Positions 36,493 to 49,064 of a DNA stretch of 60,000 bases are shown here, piece after piece. How positions within the stretch are numbered: position 1 is the first letter of the stretch; every line of letters starts with the position of its first letter. The DNA comes from Membranipora membranacea (taxonomy: Eukaryota; Bryozoa; Gymnolaemata; Cheilostomatida; Membraniporidae). Both the position numbers and the translations under genes were made by a program. The notes beneath the pieces were generated by a model. It was not told the DNA's origin. It did not search any database and saw only the letters and a program-made list of their open reading frames with translations. Where the stretch lies: contig OU612068.1 in assembly GCA_914767715.1 (NCBI GenBank), positions 3,846,001 through 3,906,000 on the forward strand, in the 5' to 3' direction.

Positions 36493-37558
36493 ATGTTCAC
36501 TGTTGCTCTTATCCTTGCTTTAGGAGTTCAGGTAGCCTCTGCTATAGGTAAGTTTATGATAATCTATCAGAATCAGTTTTAGATTCTTTCCTCTTTGATA
36601 TTATGACAGTGATGTAAAGCATAGCTTCAGATTTCTGTAAATATTAATAACATCATGGGTTGGTTCAAAGTTCAATCTTGAATATCTTTGTTTTTCCTAT
36701 TTTTTGATGTATTACCCATTGATGTTGGTACTAAGAAAGTATTGACGATTTTTTTCATGCTTGTTCGAGCAGTCAGTATATTTTATGAACAGATATCTAG
36801 CCCTTCCAACTCAGACCTTGCTTTCAAAGTTAAACTATACAAACTATAAAAAAAACATATCACATGGTTTGGCCTCACTGAAGTAGATGTGGTAGACTAA
36901 TATTATTACTGTCAATATTGTATTTGATTTTGATTTGATTCCATGTTTTATAGACGAATGCCCGGGTAACTTCACCACCGTCGGGTCCGGTGAAACTAAA
37001 TCCTGTCTTATTCTTAGTAATGAAAAGGAGAACTATGTTGAAGCCAAATCACTCTGTGGTAAAATTTACTCTGGACAATTGGTGACTGCAGAAACTAAGT
37101 TCAGAAGGGAAAACCTCAAGCAATTTCTCATGGAAAACACAATGGGTTCGTTTTTATGATCAATTGTTATCGAAGCTGCTTATTATCCCAGGTAGATGCC
37201 ATGCTGTTGACAGCTACATTGCTCGTTGATTGTGGAATCTGTCCAAAACTTTCCATCTGTTGCTATATGATAATGTACCTCACCACTATTTACATCATTT
37301 GTAGACTCAGACTTCATTTACATTGGTGCTCAAGAAGACCTTAGTAAACAGGTGTTTTTCTGGGATGGATACAGCACAGAAGCATTCTGGAACAGAGCTG
37401 CTGTCAAGCAATTCCCTGAGATCGCCTCTTCGTGGAGATCTGGTGAGCCTGACAACACCAATGGAAATGAATCATGTGTCTGCCCAAAGACAAGTGGAGA
37501 ATGGAGTGATTGTAAATGTGTTAATGCAAAGAGATTTTTCATCTGTGAGACAAGATAA
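36493..37558 (+). CDS. Secreted C-type lectin, gene 4
   Basis: Exons 36,493-36,547, 36,954-37,145 and 37,305-37,558 (55, 192, 254 bases) encode 166 residues. The sequence matches gene 2 except for one residue, DECPGN instead of DKCPGN, just after the signal peptide. The exon 2 donor reads GG|GTTCGT, weaker still than gene 2's GTTTGT. If splicing failed there, translation would continue only three codons past the exon before a TGA (GSFL in the unspliced frame), giving a truncated half-domain. The C-type lectin-like domain keeps eight cysteines and the EPD, GNE and WSD signature positions. Divergent from gene 3. Confidence 0.9.
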
Positions 37559-37728
37559 TCTATCGCTATGAATGATAAAATTTGCTAAATTCTCCGTTCT
37601 TGATGTGAGCATTTTCTTTGGATTATATAATATGTACAATGCCTTGAATGAATCAATTTGTACCATTATATTTTTTGCATATATTGCTCAGCTGCAAGTT
37701 TCAATGAAATATAACTCTATACATTGAA

Positions 37729-39570
37729 CCTTAAAGGGCAACCATGGTTTCAATCTATTGAGCTTATAATGACTGAGGTACTCTATCATGACCGTGATAT
37801 CACTTTTTTGGTAAACTTAAATTACTAAATTGGAGTTACGAGCTCTTGAAATAAAAATAATCTTCTTTTGTTTGAGGCTGTAAATGACCTGGAAATACTA
37901 TGGATTTTTCTGTTAGTCTGAGAACTTACTGAATGCATGCAGACAATAACAATATAAAGTCATCGTGATTACTGAATGCCTTGCATCACTTATCATTCTA
38001 TTGTACCAGTAGTATTGATCGCGGAAAATTTGATGTGTAATTCCTTTGTAGCAATAACAATAAATGATGGCATTCTCTTCACCCAAGACATGTTTCTTCA
38101 AACACTGCAAATCCTCTACATCTAGCTCAGACATAACATTCCACTCTATACCTGCAAAGCTAGCTCATCTTTAACTTTATCGAAGTGGATGGTACCTAGA
38201 TTTCGAGTTACATAACTTCTGCAATATAGGGCAGTGGTGTACCAAGGCCCCAACGACCCCCAACGCCGTTGGGGAAAGAGATTTTGGCCCATACACAATC
38301 CCGTTGGGGTAAGAAAATTTGTTTATTATTCATTTTTGTATCATCATTTTTGTGGTCACTTTGTGCAGCTGACAAGCTCCTGACAGTAACTACAACTGTT
38401 ACTAAGGAAGTACAGTAGTGCAATGAACTCCCTGTTCCTCAGGAATAACAACACATAGGGATTGTGGGTGTGGCCTAGTGTGATGTACTAGACAATTGGC
38501 CTATTTAGTGTCCCTTATAATATAGGCTTAATAGATTAGGTCTATATAGGAATATTCGGCTTTCCATTGTATATGCCACTAAACAATAGAAAATAAACAA
38601 TAGACTCACTGCATCAAATAATATCAGGGCTTTCACTGGCTGAGAAGGTTCACTGCCACCAATTCAGAGCAGAGCAGATCATGTTTCTAGGATTATTGAG
38701 GGGTAGTAAGCTGTATTTGATTCATAGTTGATCTCAATTAAATGGGTGTTTACCTGATAAAAAAAACCACATGTCTCTAAGTGCACTATGACTGAAGATA
38801 TTTATTGTGAAATTGTATCATTTGTGAAGTATTTTGAAGACACATTTTTGCTTTTGTGGCTTGCTATACCCTCACATGGACAATATTTTGGAAAAGTTAA
38901 ACATAGTTGATTACCTACAACATGTGCTTTATCCAATGAGCATAGTTTGGGGCCCAAGAGACCACCCTAACTATATTTTCTGAGCCAAGAAAGAAATAAG
39001 CAACAAAACACACACACACATGTGTTTATGTTCACATAATCAATAACACTACTATCAGGTATATTGGGCAAGTGATGCAGCTGTAGAATCGTAGGGTAAG
39101 ATGTTTTCTTGAGATATAACTAATAGTCATGAACTCTTTTGTAAGGAATATGGGCTTATTAGCCATTTTATTTCAAAGATGTAATATTGATTTCATCACT
39201 TGGCGGCCATTCTGATGTCAACAAATGTCCCAGACATAGCTCAAGCGATACTGTTTGCTGATTGGTCATTATCGTCCTGTTGTTATTCCTGAGGAAGAGG
39301 GAGTTCATTGAGTAGTGAGTAGGTACCTATTGTGGTAAAGGCACTGTATAGCCTGGATTTTCCAACAAAATGAAAGTTCTGCTGAGCACTGCTGATCAAG
39401 ACCTATCTATATTTTTATGTTATGAATCTTAGAGACTGAGGCTAGGTCAAGGTTTTATTTACATGAAAAGAAAGATTTTTTTCTTTCATACATTCATTCA
39501 TTCCCCATGAAATATGGAGAAGAAACAACAGGGTGTATTTAGGTTCTTTAAAAGGTTAGTATTCATCTCT
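37729..39570. other. Non-coding, contains a 32-bp inverted repeat pair
   Basis: No exon recognised. CAATGAACTCCCT...GGAATAACAAC at 38,421-38,452 recurs inverted at 39,279-39,310 (31 of 32 match). A CAGTGGTGTACCAAGG sequence at 38,231 resembles some DNA-transposon ends, but no partner end was found. Confidence 0.5.
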
Positions 39571-39575
39571 ATTCC

Positions 39576-42500
39576 ATGATTGGGCATGTCTCTACTCAAA
39601 CTGTGTTGGATGTGTGTACAACTGACACACAGACTGATAGTGTAAAGGTGAGGTTAAAAAACCAAGCAGTACTACGCCATAACTCCTGCGTAAAACATAA
39701 CATCATCTTGACTCAGTTGTTTTTCAAGTTCCATAGACAAAATCCTAAAGGAGTGACCAACTCACAATTCATTAAAAAGTTTACTTCACCCCTGTTCCCT
39801 TCATGAGTAGCTGATGATTGAAAACACACCATGTACTGATGACCATTTTAAAACACAAGATAATTCAAGAAGCCGCAGCAACAGTTCATCTATGTTTTTC
39901 AGTATACCAAACCTGAGTTCATGCACTCAACCCCTGTAGAGCCTGGCCCCAAGCGTCTAAGGACCTTGATGGAGGAGCAAGAGATACCTGCTAAGGTAGA
40001 TTGAGTGAACTATTTGATGATGATATGTTTCTGTTTTATGACGGCTATAGTAATCTTTATGTATCTAAACAGCGCTCTGTTGTTATATTCAAATGTAAAC
40101 GATGCATATTAGAATTTATGGATGTGTCCTTAGCTCTGTCAGGCTGACACTGACCGAAAATAAGATAAGACTGGAAAATCTACAGCTGAATAACTGTAAA
40201 TTGGCAAACTTAAAATTATTCATATTGCACGAAAACTGATGCTGCCATGGGATTTGTGTACTCTGAGGCTTCAGATGTGGATGTTTCTGATGATGGTAAT
40301 AGCATTTTTTCTCCAGCTAAACAAATATATTGATATGTTACTGGTAATACATGTATCAGCCTTTTCTGGAAGTTGAAATTTCACTGAGCAGAAAAAGTAA
40401 AGTTTTGAGTTGAGTTAGATAGTCTAGAGCTCAAGATTTGAACAGGATAGAGTGTTATCCGAGGGATGCTGGAGTTCAATAACACAGAAAAAAACTTGCA
40501 TACATTTTCTGCTTCTGTATTGTTATCCAGTGTTGGATCCAGAGGACAGCAGCTATACACCTTCAGGTTACGCTGAAGACAAAGCAGATTCTTTCGAAAG
40601 CTCCATACAGGAGATAGATCCTACACGAAAGCATATTGTTTACCAGTCTGCTATAGCTGAGCTATTTGATTAATTGGTAAGTCTTGATTAAGATTGATAT
40701 TGATTATTATTACAATTATTAATGTGAAGTGGAAGGCAACTTCTCAAGCGTTCTAATTCACATGTCAGAGAAAAGCAGAATGTGCACACTTGAATTTTAA
40801 AATTCCAGCTGATAAATGATAATGTTTTACTTTCAACAGATTAAATGTGACAGATGTAACAGCACCCTCAAGTATGGTTTTAGTGAACAAGGGCAGCATG
40901 CTGATCGTATGGACTAGATGTACCAAGTGCTCGTATCAGCGGACGTGGCACTCTCAGCCTGCGTTAGGAAGAAAAGCGATGGGGAATGTGGACATCTCTA
41001 GCTCCATATTCCTCACGTAAGTTTATTTGACATCATCCATTTCAAAATTGCTTTGGTATATAACTGAGAAATTCGAAATCTAATAGCCTTAATAATAGCA
41101 GTGAATTTAGGACAAAGCTGGTCCCTGGTAACAGCAATCTACGTTAAGGAAAGACTTCTAAATTCCTTCTAATTCGTACGATTCCAGTGTGGTCATAAGA
41201 AGCCAGTCCAGTAGTCCACATGACTCTTGATTTTGCAGCGGCCAATCATATACAGGAATTTCAAAGTTCATGGAGGATGAGAACATCCAATTTCTGAGGT
41301 CATCAACTTATCACGACTACCAGAAGAATGTTGTGCTGCCTGCTGCTTCAGCCGAGTTTAATGAAGTAATCGGAAATTTAAAGAAAACCTCAAACTGAAA
41401 GGTACAGCAGTCATATTAACTTGGGAGATAAGTAGGTAGTGGTTGTTGACATGCTGAACTGGAATATGTCATTTTATGGATAAACTGCTTGCTGAATAAA
41501 TTTTTAATTGAACACTTTATTTTCAGGTGATATTGTGTCGGCAAGTGACGGGAGATATGATTCCCCAGGACACTGTGCTCGCCATTGCACCTACACTATG
41601 GTTGACGGAGTAAGTAGTGACTTATCACTGGTTCAAAACAGCTTGCATGCATTTACCACTATTTACTGCATAGAGGGGAAAAGTATTGACAGAGGGAAAA
41701 GTTAGCCAGCGTTAGCTAGTAACATTTAGCCTTGAGCTAGCTAACATTAAGTTATCGCTAACCTCTAGCTAATATTGACTCCATGGTAAACATGTCTGGA
41801 CGATGGAAACTTTCTGCACAATTACCATTTATGATGGGAAGTTTCGTCAAGCTGCAAATTGGCAACGACAAATTCTCGACAACCTAGAAGTCTAAATTCC
41901 AAACAATCATAGTTTTCACATAGATATTATATTAATTTTACAGAGTACTGGAGAAGTGGCCTTCAACTTGACTAAGCAGTGCACTGAAACCAGCTCCAGC
42001 ACCATGGCTGAGAAGGAGGCTTTTGTGGAGCTTGTCACTGAAGCCAAGGCTGACCTGGGAGCTAAACTGAAGAGCATCACCACTGATGGCTCAATTTCAA
42101 TCCGAGCTCACATGAGAATGAATGAACCAAAAATATTGCACGGGCTTGATGTTTGGCATATGGCTAAAAACATTACTAGAAACCTGAACAAAAAGTGCAA
42201 AAAAAAGGTGACATTGAGAGTTTGAAGGACATCATCAAATTTATATTATTAATGATAAATCAAGTAACAGTAACAGAGCAGTCAGCAAATCTTGTTTCAA
42301 TATTTCAGATAGCGAGTAACAGGGATGATAGAAAGAAATTATAAGGGTCCAGAGCATAGCATCAGTCCGTACCTGGGGATGTATGGTTTAGTCCGCGTTT
42401 GTGTTATCTTCAGGTACATGATCCGTTTTGTTTTCTGTGATATAGGAGGAGAGAAAGTTGCTGCCCTGGATCCCGGAGATCACTAATCACCTCTGGTGGT

Positions 42501-43108
42501 CGGCTGCAAACTGTGGGGATGATGCTGAGTTATTGGTCGAAATGTTCACAAGTGTCGCCTTTCACGTCATTGATGTCCATAGCGGTTTTCCATTCAACAC
42601 AAAGTTTAAGAAGTGTCTCCATGACCCCATATCTAGGTATTTCACGATTAAGTTGAGAATTCATACGTAGTAGCGTTTGGTTAAGGTTATAATCCATAGA
42701 GCACAATACATTCAGTTGCTGCCATCATCAGTATACAATAATGTTCCATCATTCTTCACAACCTATAAAAAAAAGCAAAGAATAATTTTCAAAACAATTT
42801 CAATATCATAGCGCGTTCACTGTATCAGCTTTACCAAATTGCTCATTCATCATGAAACTTTTTTAGGGACGCTGACAGGAGTATTGCATGGCTTGAAAAG
42901 GACGGTCCTGCTCACAGAGTTCTGCTGAGCCATATCTCTCGTGTCAACTTTCTGAGTCAATTAAGGCAGACGGCACATGGCCAGCATACAGGAGTACTAG
43001 AAGTCCTCCACAGCTTGTTGCTGAGTTATGCAGTTATGGCGAGTTATGGCCGTGTTCAATTGGCTATTCTGGATCATAACGAGAAATGTAACAGAGATGT
43101 GAAGAAAG
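39576..43108 (+). pseudogene. Transposase-derived multi-exon gene, mildly broken (Kolobok-like?)
   Basis: Phase-compatible exons: 39,576-39,647, 39,903-39,995, one ending at 40,295 (start unclear), 40,531-40,676, 40,840-41,016, 41,239-41,401, 41,527-41,609, 41,944-42,207, 42,446-42,636 and 42,867-43,108. Landmarks in order: a THTQT-type N-terminus (TDTQTD), a CDRCN...CTKC zinc-ribbon-like segment, SASDGRYDSPGHCARHCTYTM, TTDGSISIRAHM, LDVWHMAKNI, NHLWWSAANCGDDAELLVE, HTGVLEVLHSLLL and VQLAILDHN. I recognise this as a repetitive family common in fish and aquatic invertebrates; aspartates in DGRYD and TTDGS could be catalytic. Breaks: in-frame TAA at 40,671-40,673, a one-base shift in the GGG at ~40,892, and another shift at ~41,375. 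The C-terminal exon is missing. The Kolobok assignment is a guess. Confidence 0.65.
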
Positions 43109-43265
43109 GTATGTCATCAAACTGATATCGATTCAATATCATGACTGCTCAGATAACAAAATAAGCTCCAAGAGAATTCTGGTAAATGGCATTTTCAATA
43201 ACTCATCAAGGTCAATGCTAACCACATTTTCCACTGTTGACTTCATTATAATTTACAGATGAGAA

Positions 43266-43545
43266 TGAAAAATTTCTACATACTTTAGTTATTTTACATA
43301 ACCAGCGACATATCTTATGCAGGATATTTCATATATCTGGATTTGTTGCTCTTCCACTCTCTTTGTCAACATCTCGGCTGATACAACGTATATACTGTTG
43401 AGCATGTCTTCACCCACATCATCAAATTTCTGGCAGTTGCCATTACCTGACGGCAACTTATCCGCATGCACCGTCATACAACTCATCACTTTGCGGAAAT
43501 GATACGCGGTGATGATATTATTCCACCCCCTGTTGGAAAATCTTT
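43266..43545 (-). pseudogene. Transposase-like exon fragment, copy 2
   Basis: The minus strand reads GWNNIITAYHFRKVMSC, HADKLPSGNGNCQKF and RYVAGY|GTAAAA. Near-identical to 24,390-24,650. It directly follows, on the opposite strand, the transposase-derived gene ending at 43,108, so the two may be parts of one composite locus or nested insertions. Confidence 0.5.
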
Positions 43546-43589
43546 TGAATTTGAATTTAGTCTTGATACCAAAGAGAAATCCCAAGAAG

Positions 43590-44065
43590 CTCTCTTACTG
43601 TAATATATTAAAATGCAAAGACTTAGGCGTCAATCAGTTCATGATGTTAGTGACACTGTACTCTTGAACTAAACACATCCTCGTCTGCAGCCAAATTAAT
43701 AACTGAAATCACAAAATGTCACAGTCATTACTGATTTAGGGTAAATCTGGGTTGGTTTAGGGCTCACTCTTTGAATGAATTTTTGACAGCTAAGGTTTTT
43801 TACTGTTTTTTTGTTGCTATCACAATTTGAATTATGAATGACATAATTCATCAAAACCATTGAATTTATAATCCAAATATAATCTAATTTCAAATTGTAC
43901 TATGCTTCCAAGAGAAAGTGACCAGCTGCCATTTCCCTTATTATATATATTTTTGCACAGTTATCTTGTGCACGTCCGTACATTTTTCAACCTTATCAAA
44001 ATCTACCCTACAGCGGTTAAACAAATTGTAAATCTTTAGTGCCAAGTGAAGCACACTCATCCATT
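43590..44065. other. No confident gene
   Basis: AT-rich with no recognisable exon, RNA gene or repeat end. Confidence 0.4.
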
Positions 44066-44067
44066 AA

Positions 44068-44290
44068 ATTGAAATTGGGATTATCAAAGCTGTTTCTCCG
44101 GCTAATCAGCTTCAAAACAAGCCCAAAATTGACCCTTTTGGACCACCAGAAACTGTGTTGTGATAAATCAATCAAAGTCAACTCTTTCAATATTCGCTTG
44201 TGAGATTGGAAAGCCTGTGTGTGGAGTCACATCAGGGTTTTCGACCAATATTCGACATTTTCCGTTTATGGAACTGCTAATGTGAAACCA
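44068..44290 (+). repeat. Dispersed repeat B, copy 2
   Basis: Partner of 29,830-30,030, same orientation, moderately diverged. Confidence 0.65.
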
Positions 44291-44298
44291 ACTTGTTG

Positions 44299-44409
44299 GG
44301 TTGTGTCAGGAGTAACAGAGGGCGCTGAACAGATGAGACCATGAATTTGCAAATTTTATATAATATGCTATCATTGTAGCAGATCACTCTTTTTGATATG
44401 ACAGCAAGG
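44299..44409 (+). repeat. Dispersed repeat, copy 2
   Basis: Partner of 558-676 in inverted orientation. It directly follows dispersed repeat B, so both may be sections of a larger element. Confidence 0.6.
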
Positions 44410-47400
44410 GAAATTGAGAGAGAAACAAAATGTCAGTCATCACAAATTCAACTTAAGCTTATAGGACAAAAAATTGACTGGGAATATAATTAGATATTTG
44501 TATTTTATATTTTATAATAAAATTATCATTATAATAAAGAGAAATAATAATTTTCCAGCCTTGATTTTCGAATTGAATATGAATCCAACCTGAGCATATT
44601 AATTGCAGGAGAGAAATTTCGAATACCACATAGGCTACATAGGTTGAATTTTTTGTTACCAAATATAGCTTATATAAAATTTTGCAAAAGTATGGTCTCA
44701 TCTGCAAATAATCAAGGGAGATTACTCCGAAAAACAGAAAGCTGAAATCATATTGAACAGAATCATATGTTGACATCAAACCATCCCTCATTTAAGGCAA
44801 AATGAATCTTTGCTAATCCTGATTTTCTCTTTTTCAAATACAGGTAGAGATTCATAGTTCTTTTCAGCATTTTTCTTACATCATATCTTTGTATTTATTT
44901 TTATATACTTTAGTAAAACACTTGCTCTGACATGTTAGCAATGTTTAACTTTTCGAAATCGATATTTATAGGTACGCAATGCCATGGAGGATAACAACGG
45001 CAATAATTTACACACTAAAATTATGACAAAGATCTGTTGATGATGTGGTTAGATAGATAGGTTATACCAAGTAAGGTTGCGTAAATGAAATAGGTACAGA
45101 TCAGCATAAGCAAAGCAAACAAAGGAATTTCCAAGTATATAAAGAATCGTTTTGACCGAATATAAATCATCGTTTTATGCGGTAAATGTAGAGCTCACAT
45201 TGAAATCATCAGACATGATTTCTATTCAAAGGTATCCTTACAAATCTAGATTTGAAAAGGCCATCAGTCTATTGGTGAGTAAGAAGAACCGGTATCGGAA
45301 TTCAGATCTATATTCTCACGAAATGATATAATGTTTTGTTGTGTTGAACACTGTACTGTATTGAAACTTGTTGAATATAAATCATCCGTTACATTTCAAT
45401 AAACTTATCCTTAAATTAAAGAATCTTCTTTGAAGATTAAATTTCTCGATCAATAATTTACAGGCTTCTCATGTTAAAATCACAGAGATTTACCAGTTGG
45501 GTAGAAAGTAATATGATTACTAGGCAATATATACACTAAAACTAATTTATTACAAGCATAGACATGTAATTATAAATAACATGTGTTTGCTCGATAAGAT
45601 TTGTTTCATGAGCAGGTTCAATTTCAGTACTTATTATCAAGATTCTATTAGCATGTTGTTGGGAAATAAAAATGCTGACATGACATTCTAAATAATTGAC
45701 AATGATACATTTTTCATTGTCATATTTGACAGCCTCACCCTGATGATTGTGATGGAGATACTGATCCAGACAGGGAGAGACTACTACAGGAATAGATAAT
45801 ATGAATACCATGGGAAGGCTTTTATGTAAAACCCACTCTAAGGCAAGTCGAGCTAGCAAACCTTTTAGATATATTACCATTTAAAACACATCTTGCTTGT
45901 TGCTTGTTTCATCAACTCCTTATAATTATACTGGTAAACGTTTGCAAGTAAGGCTCACACCAAAACCTCACGGCAGGTCACTTGGACACATATACTACCA
46001 GTGATGGCCGCTCTAAAAGTCCCTTTTATAGTGATTCCTATCTTTGATCTTCCTTTGGGTTCTAGGAATTTTTAGGTAAAGGCCCCTCAGAGTTCCCAGT
46101 GATTTAATAATTCAACCAAAATACTGTAATCAGTTTGCAAACTTAAAAAGCCAGATGGGGACCTTTTATTACGATTACAATCTCGACACTGTAGTACAGT
46201 GATGATCTAGAATAATCTTCTTTCAAAGAACTGTTGAGCAATCATTCAAATTAGCACCAAAGGTTTCCTTATTGCCCAAATCTGCTATTGATGACAGGAA
46301 ATCATGATCCTCATATTCCCCTATACCTATGCATCTTAGATAGAAGTATATAACTCCTAAAACACTCATTATTTGCGATTCATAAACTTGCAAGGATTCC
46401 ATAGCTTAAAATATTTTCCGGATAAAAATTACCATGTAGTGAATACATTATCGATCCGTTAATTTTTAATCATTTGGTGTTATTCTGAATTTAATAAAAT
46501 ATGCGATACCAAAAATCATACATAAATTAATCAGTTTCCTTTCAAGTGTACCCAGCTCGCCAAACATAGTGACCAAGTGCTACCTGACTTTTTAATCAAA
46601 TCGAGATATTAGGCCTTTTGTGTCTGATTCTTACATTTTCTATAATGGTGCAATTTATCATTTCAATATCATTTTTCTACCTTTTGTAATATGACATATT
46701 AATTGGGCTTAGACTTTATACTTATATATTTTCATTGATACTAAGCAACTGCTACTAGGAAATGCAGAGAAAACAGATTCATACAAATTAGGTGATTTAT
46801 TTTTAGTTTTAGTTAGTTACAGTCTCCAAAATAATCTTGGCATTTAGAAGATAATCTGACACCCGCTCTCCCTCGAAAACATCTATTCGACCAGTTTGAA
46901 AAAAATGGAATTGCCTAATGATCACTTGCTCTGCCCCAAATGCAAATCTTATAATTACATCAGTTGTAAAATAGTTCAGAATCGTTTACAAACAACAAAG
47001 TAATGTTTTTCTAAGCAACCACACAAATATAATCAGGGCCGCTGTTAAGGCTCTTTGTTGAGCTGTTGACAATATTTCTTTGTTTACCCAATAATGTTTT
47101 AATTTTTATACTGAACTCGCTAAATTAAATTGCTCATGGAACCATGTGGTAATATTTTGCCTTCTCTTTTTTATATTGAAATGAAAAGGTTTTACGAGTT
47201 AATTCCGAATTCAAATCTTTATTGAAAATATTCAGGCGTGCAGAAGTTGTCAGGCTTGCTGATATGAAACTTTGATATGAAACAATACAATATTTGCTGA
47301 CCTCAAAATATCGAATTGAACCAGTCACCAGTTGTAAGTTGGGTGTTATAGTGTCAAGTTCTGTTAGCCTTTGTAGAGGAACAGTCAGTGCAAACGTACC

Positions 47401-48085
47401 TGAAACAAAATGATGACTGATAGCTAACTTAGAAAACAGTTCAAAGGTCAGTAAAAAAAAAGATTTTTTAATTTTGATAAACATTTGAATAAAAATGTTG
47501 AACCATGAATTGAAATGCTTGTTCGCTTACTGTTCAGACCAAGACCTGGTCTTCTTCGCGCTCAACCAGGACCTGTGAAATATTTTGCTTGCCATTTTTT
47601 CATCAAGTAAGGGCGGTCTGGTATCTAGTGTGACTCACATATTTACCTACCTTACATCTACATCATCTGGAGCAAACTGGACTCAGTATCAGATACGCAA
47701 CGTTATGATATAGATTCGAAAAAGGGCTTTGAGATTCTCCTAATGTACTACTGCTTATGTAGCTTAGCTACATGAGTGATATAAAATTGCCACTATGGTG
47801 GAAATCAAAACAGTGCTATGCACTATTTACAGAAGGCCTTGCATACTTGAGCATGCTGGGTTTAAGCAAGTGGTACGAAATCACTAATTCTTACAGACTG
47901 AAGGTTACAATGAAGTTGCAAAAAATTGCCGATGAGGCACCACCAGGTAAAAGGTCACAGGTTGTCCATAGCTTATTTACACCACTTCGTCAATCTACAA
48001 CATTCATTGTTGCAAAAACGAATAATGTTATTTTTGGTTTGTAATTTGGTGATGGAAGAGGAGGGACATCTTTTAGTTTCACATA
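44410..48085. other. 3.7 kb without a confident gene
   Basis: Open frames at 44,459-44,791, 45,542-45,880, 47,134-47,484 (minus) and 47,772-48,044 (plus) show no known domain. One stretch, 47,399-47,302 minus, has a good acceptor (TTTGTTTCAG) and an open frame TFALTVPLQRLTEL but a weak donor. Confidence 0.4.
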
Positions 48086-48175
48086 CTGTACTAACCGCAC
48101 TAACTGCAATTACTGTACTTACTGCAATTACTGTACTTACTGCACTTACTGCACTAACTGTACTTACTGCAGACA
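48086..48175 (+). repeat. 9-bp minisatellite
   Basis: About ten units of ACTG(C/T)A(C/A)T(T/A). The period of nine keeps all frames open and accounts for the TVLTAI / VSA repeats in the overlapping frames. Confidence 0.85.
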
Positions 48176-48677
48176 CAGACACTCTCAGCTACCTTGAAAT
48201 TGATTTGGGATGCATCGGTTCGGTTTGGCTTATTATAACAATCCATATATCAACAGGCGATAATAATTGGATTGGTACATGAAAGTGAACAGTTTAAATT
48301 TTGTTCAGAGCTGACATGTAGTGTGGAAAGAAGCTCTATAAGCGCTTTTGTGTCCTGCACTTTGGTGGGCGATAGATGGTTTGTAGGCGAGAGGGTACTT
48401 TTACACAGTTAAAAACAACACGACTATAAAGACGATGGTCTTCATTGGACGCAATATTGTTAAAAACAGTTTTAGACATCTCAGATAATTCAAGTCATTC
48501 AGCATGATCTATGTCTGGCTCAATTACTTAAGTGGTTGAATCCTGTACATGTTCCAGCTTGAGCTTCAATGTGTTGGATAAAAATTGGAAAAATATAGAG
48601 AAAGCATAGGATAAAACCGAATGTATATTTGTACAATAGTATGTCAAACAAACGTGACCCATGACGATTTTTCGTAA

Positions 48678-49064
48678 TTGACCCTCAATAACAAAACATC
48701 AGGTCTTGTGCTATTTTATCAGGCTCGCATACTGTCAATCATCTCGTATGCAGCACCGAGCTGGTACCCATATATAGCAAAATATGACAAAGACAAGCCC
48801 GAGAGATACCGAAGGCTGTGCTTGTTTATTATTCTTCCCCGACTAGAACACTACGCCGATAGGTTGACGTTTCTCAAATTAGAGGAACTCAATGTGTATC
48901 TAGATATAGTATGCCTCCGGTATGCCAATAAGATCTTAGCTGATGACCATCATATTCTTCGCTGTTACATACCCGGTCGGCCTAGCACTCACAGTCGCAG
49001 AACTATTCCACCCAAAAGTAGAACTGCACACTTGGGGAAGAATCTGTTCTTTAGATATTTTTGA
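48678..49064 (+). pseudogene. LINE 3' end fragment
   Basis: The frame encodes LVLFYQARILSIISYAAPSWYPY, PERYRRLCLFIILP, HYADRLTFLKLEEL, and ends RTAHLGKNLFFRYF followed by a stop. This is the C-terminal thumb region plus tail typical of CR1/L2-like LINE proteins. The catalytic YxDD region is missing, as expected for a 5'-truncated insertion. It lies about 250 bp upstream of the CLCA start codon and probably belongs to an older insertion whose 3' untranslated part runs to about 49,220. Confidence 0.75.

Larger units (their letters stand above)
30041..37728. repeat. Segmental duplication, copy B (lectin pair)
   Basis: 7.7 kb aligned to 11,769-20,613. The left border is a 17-bp minisatellite adjoining dispersed repeat B; the right border follows ACATTGAA. 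Copy B has one ~75-bp block absent from copy A (about 33,712-33,785) and lacks four blocks of copy A. Gene order and orientation are preserved. Confidence 0.9.
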
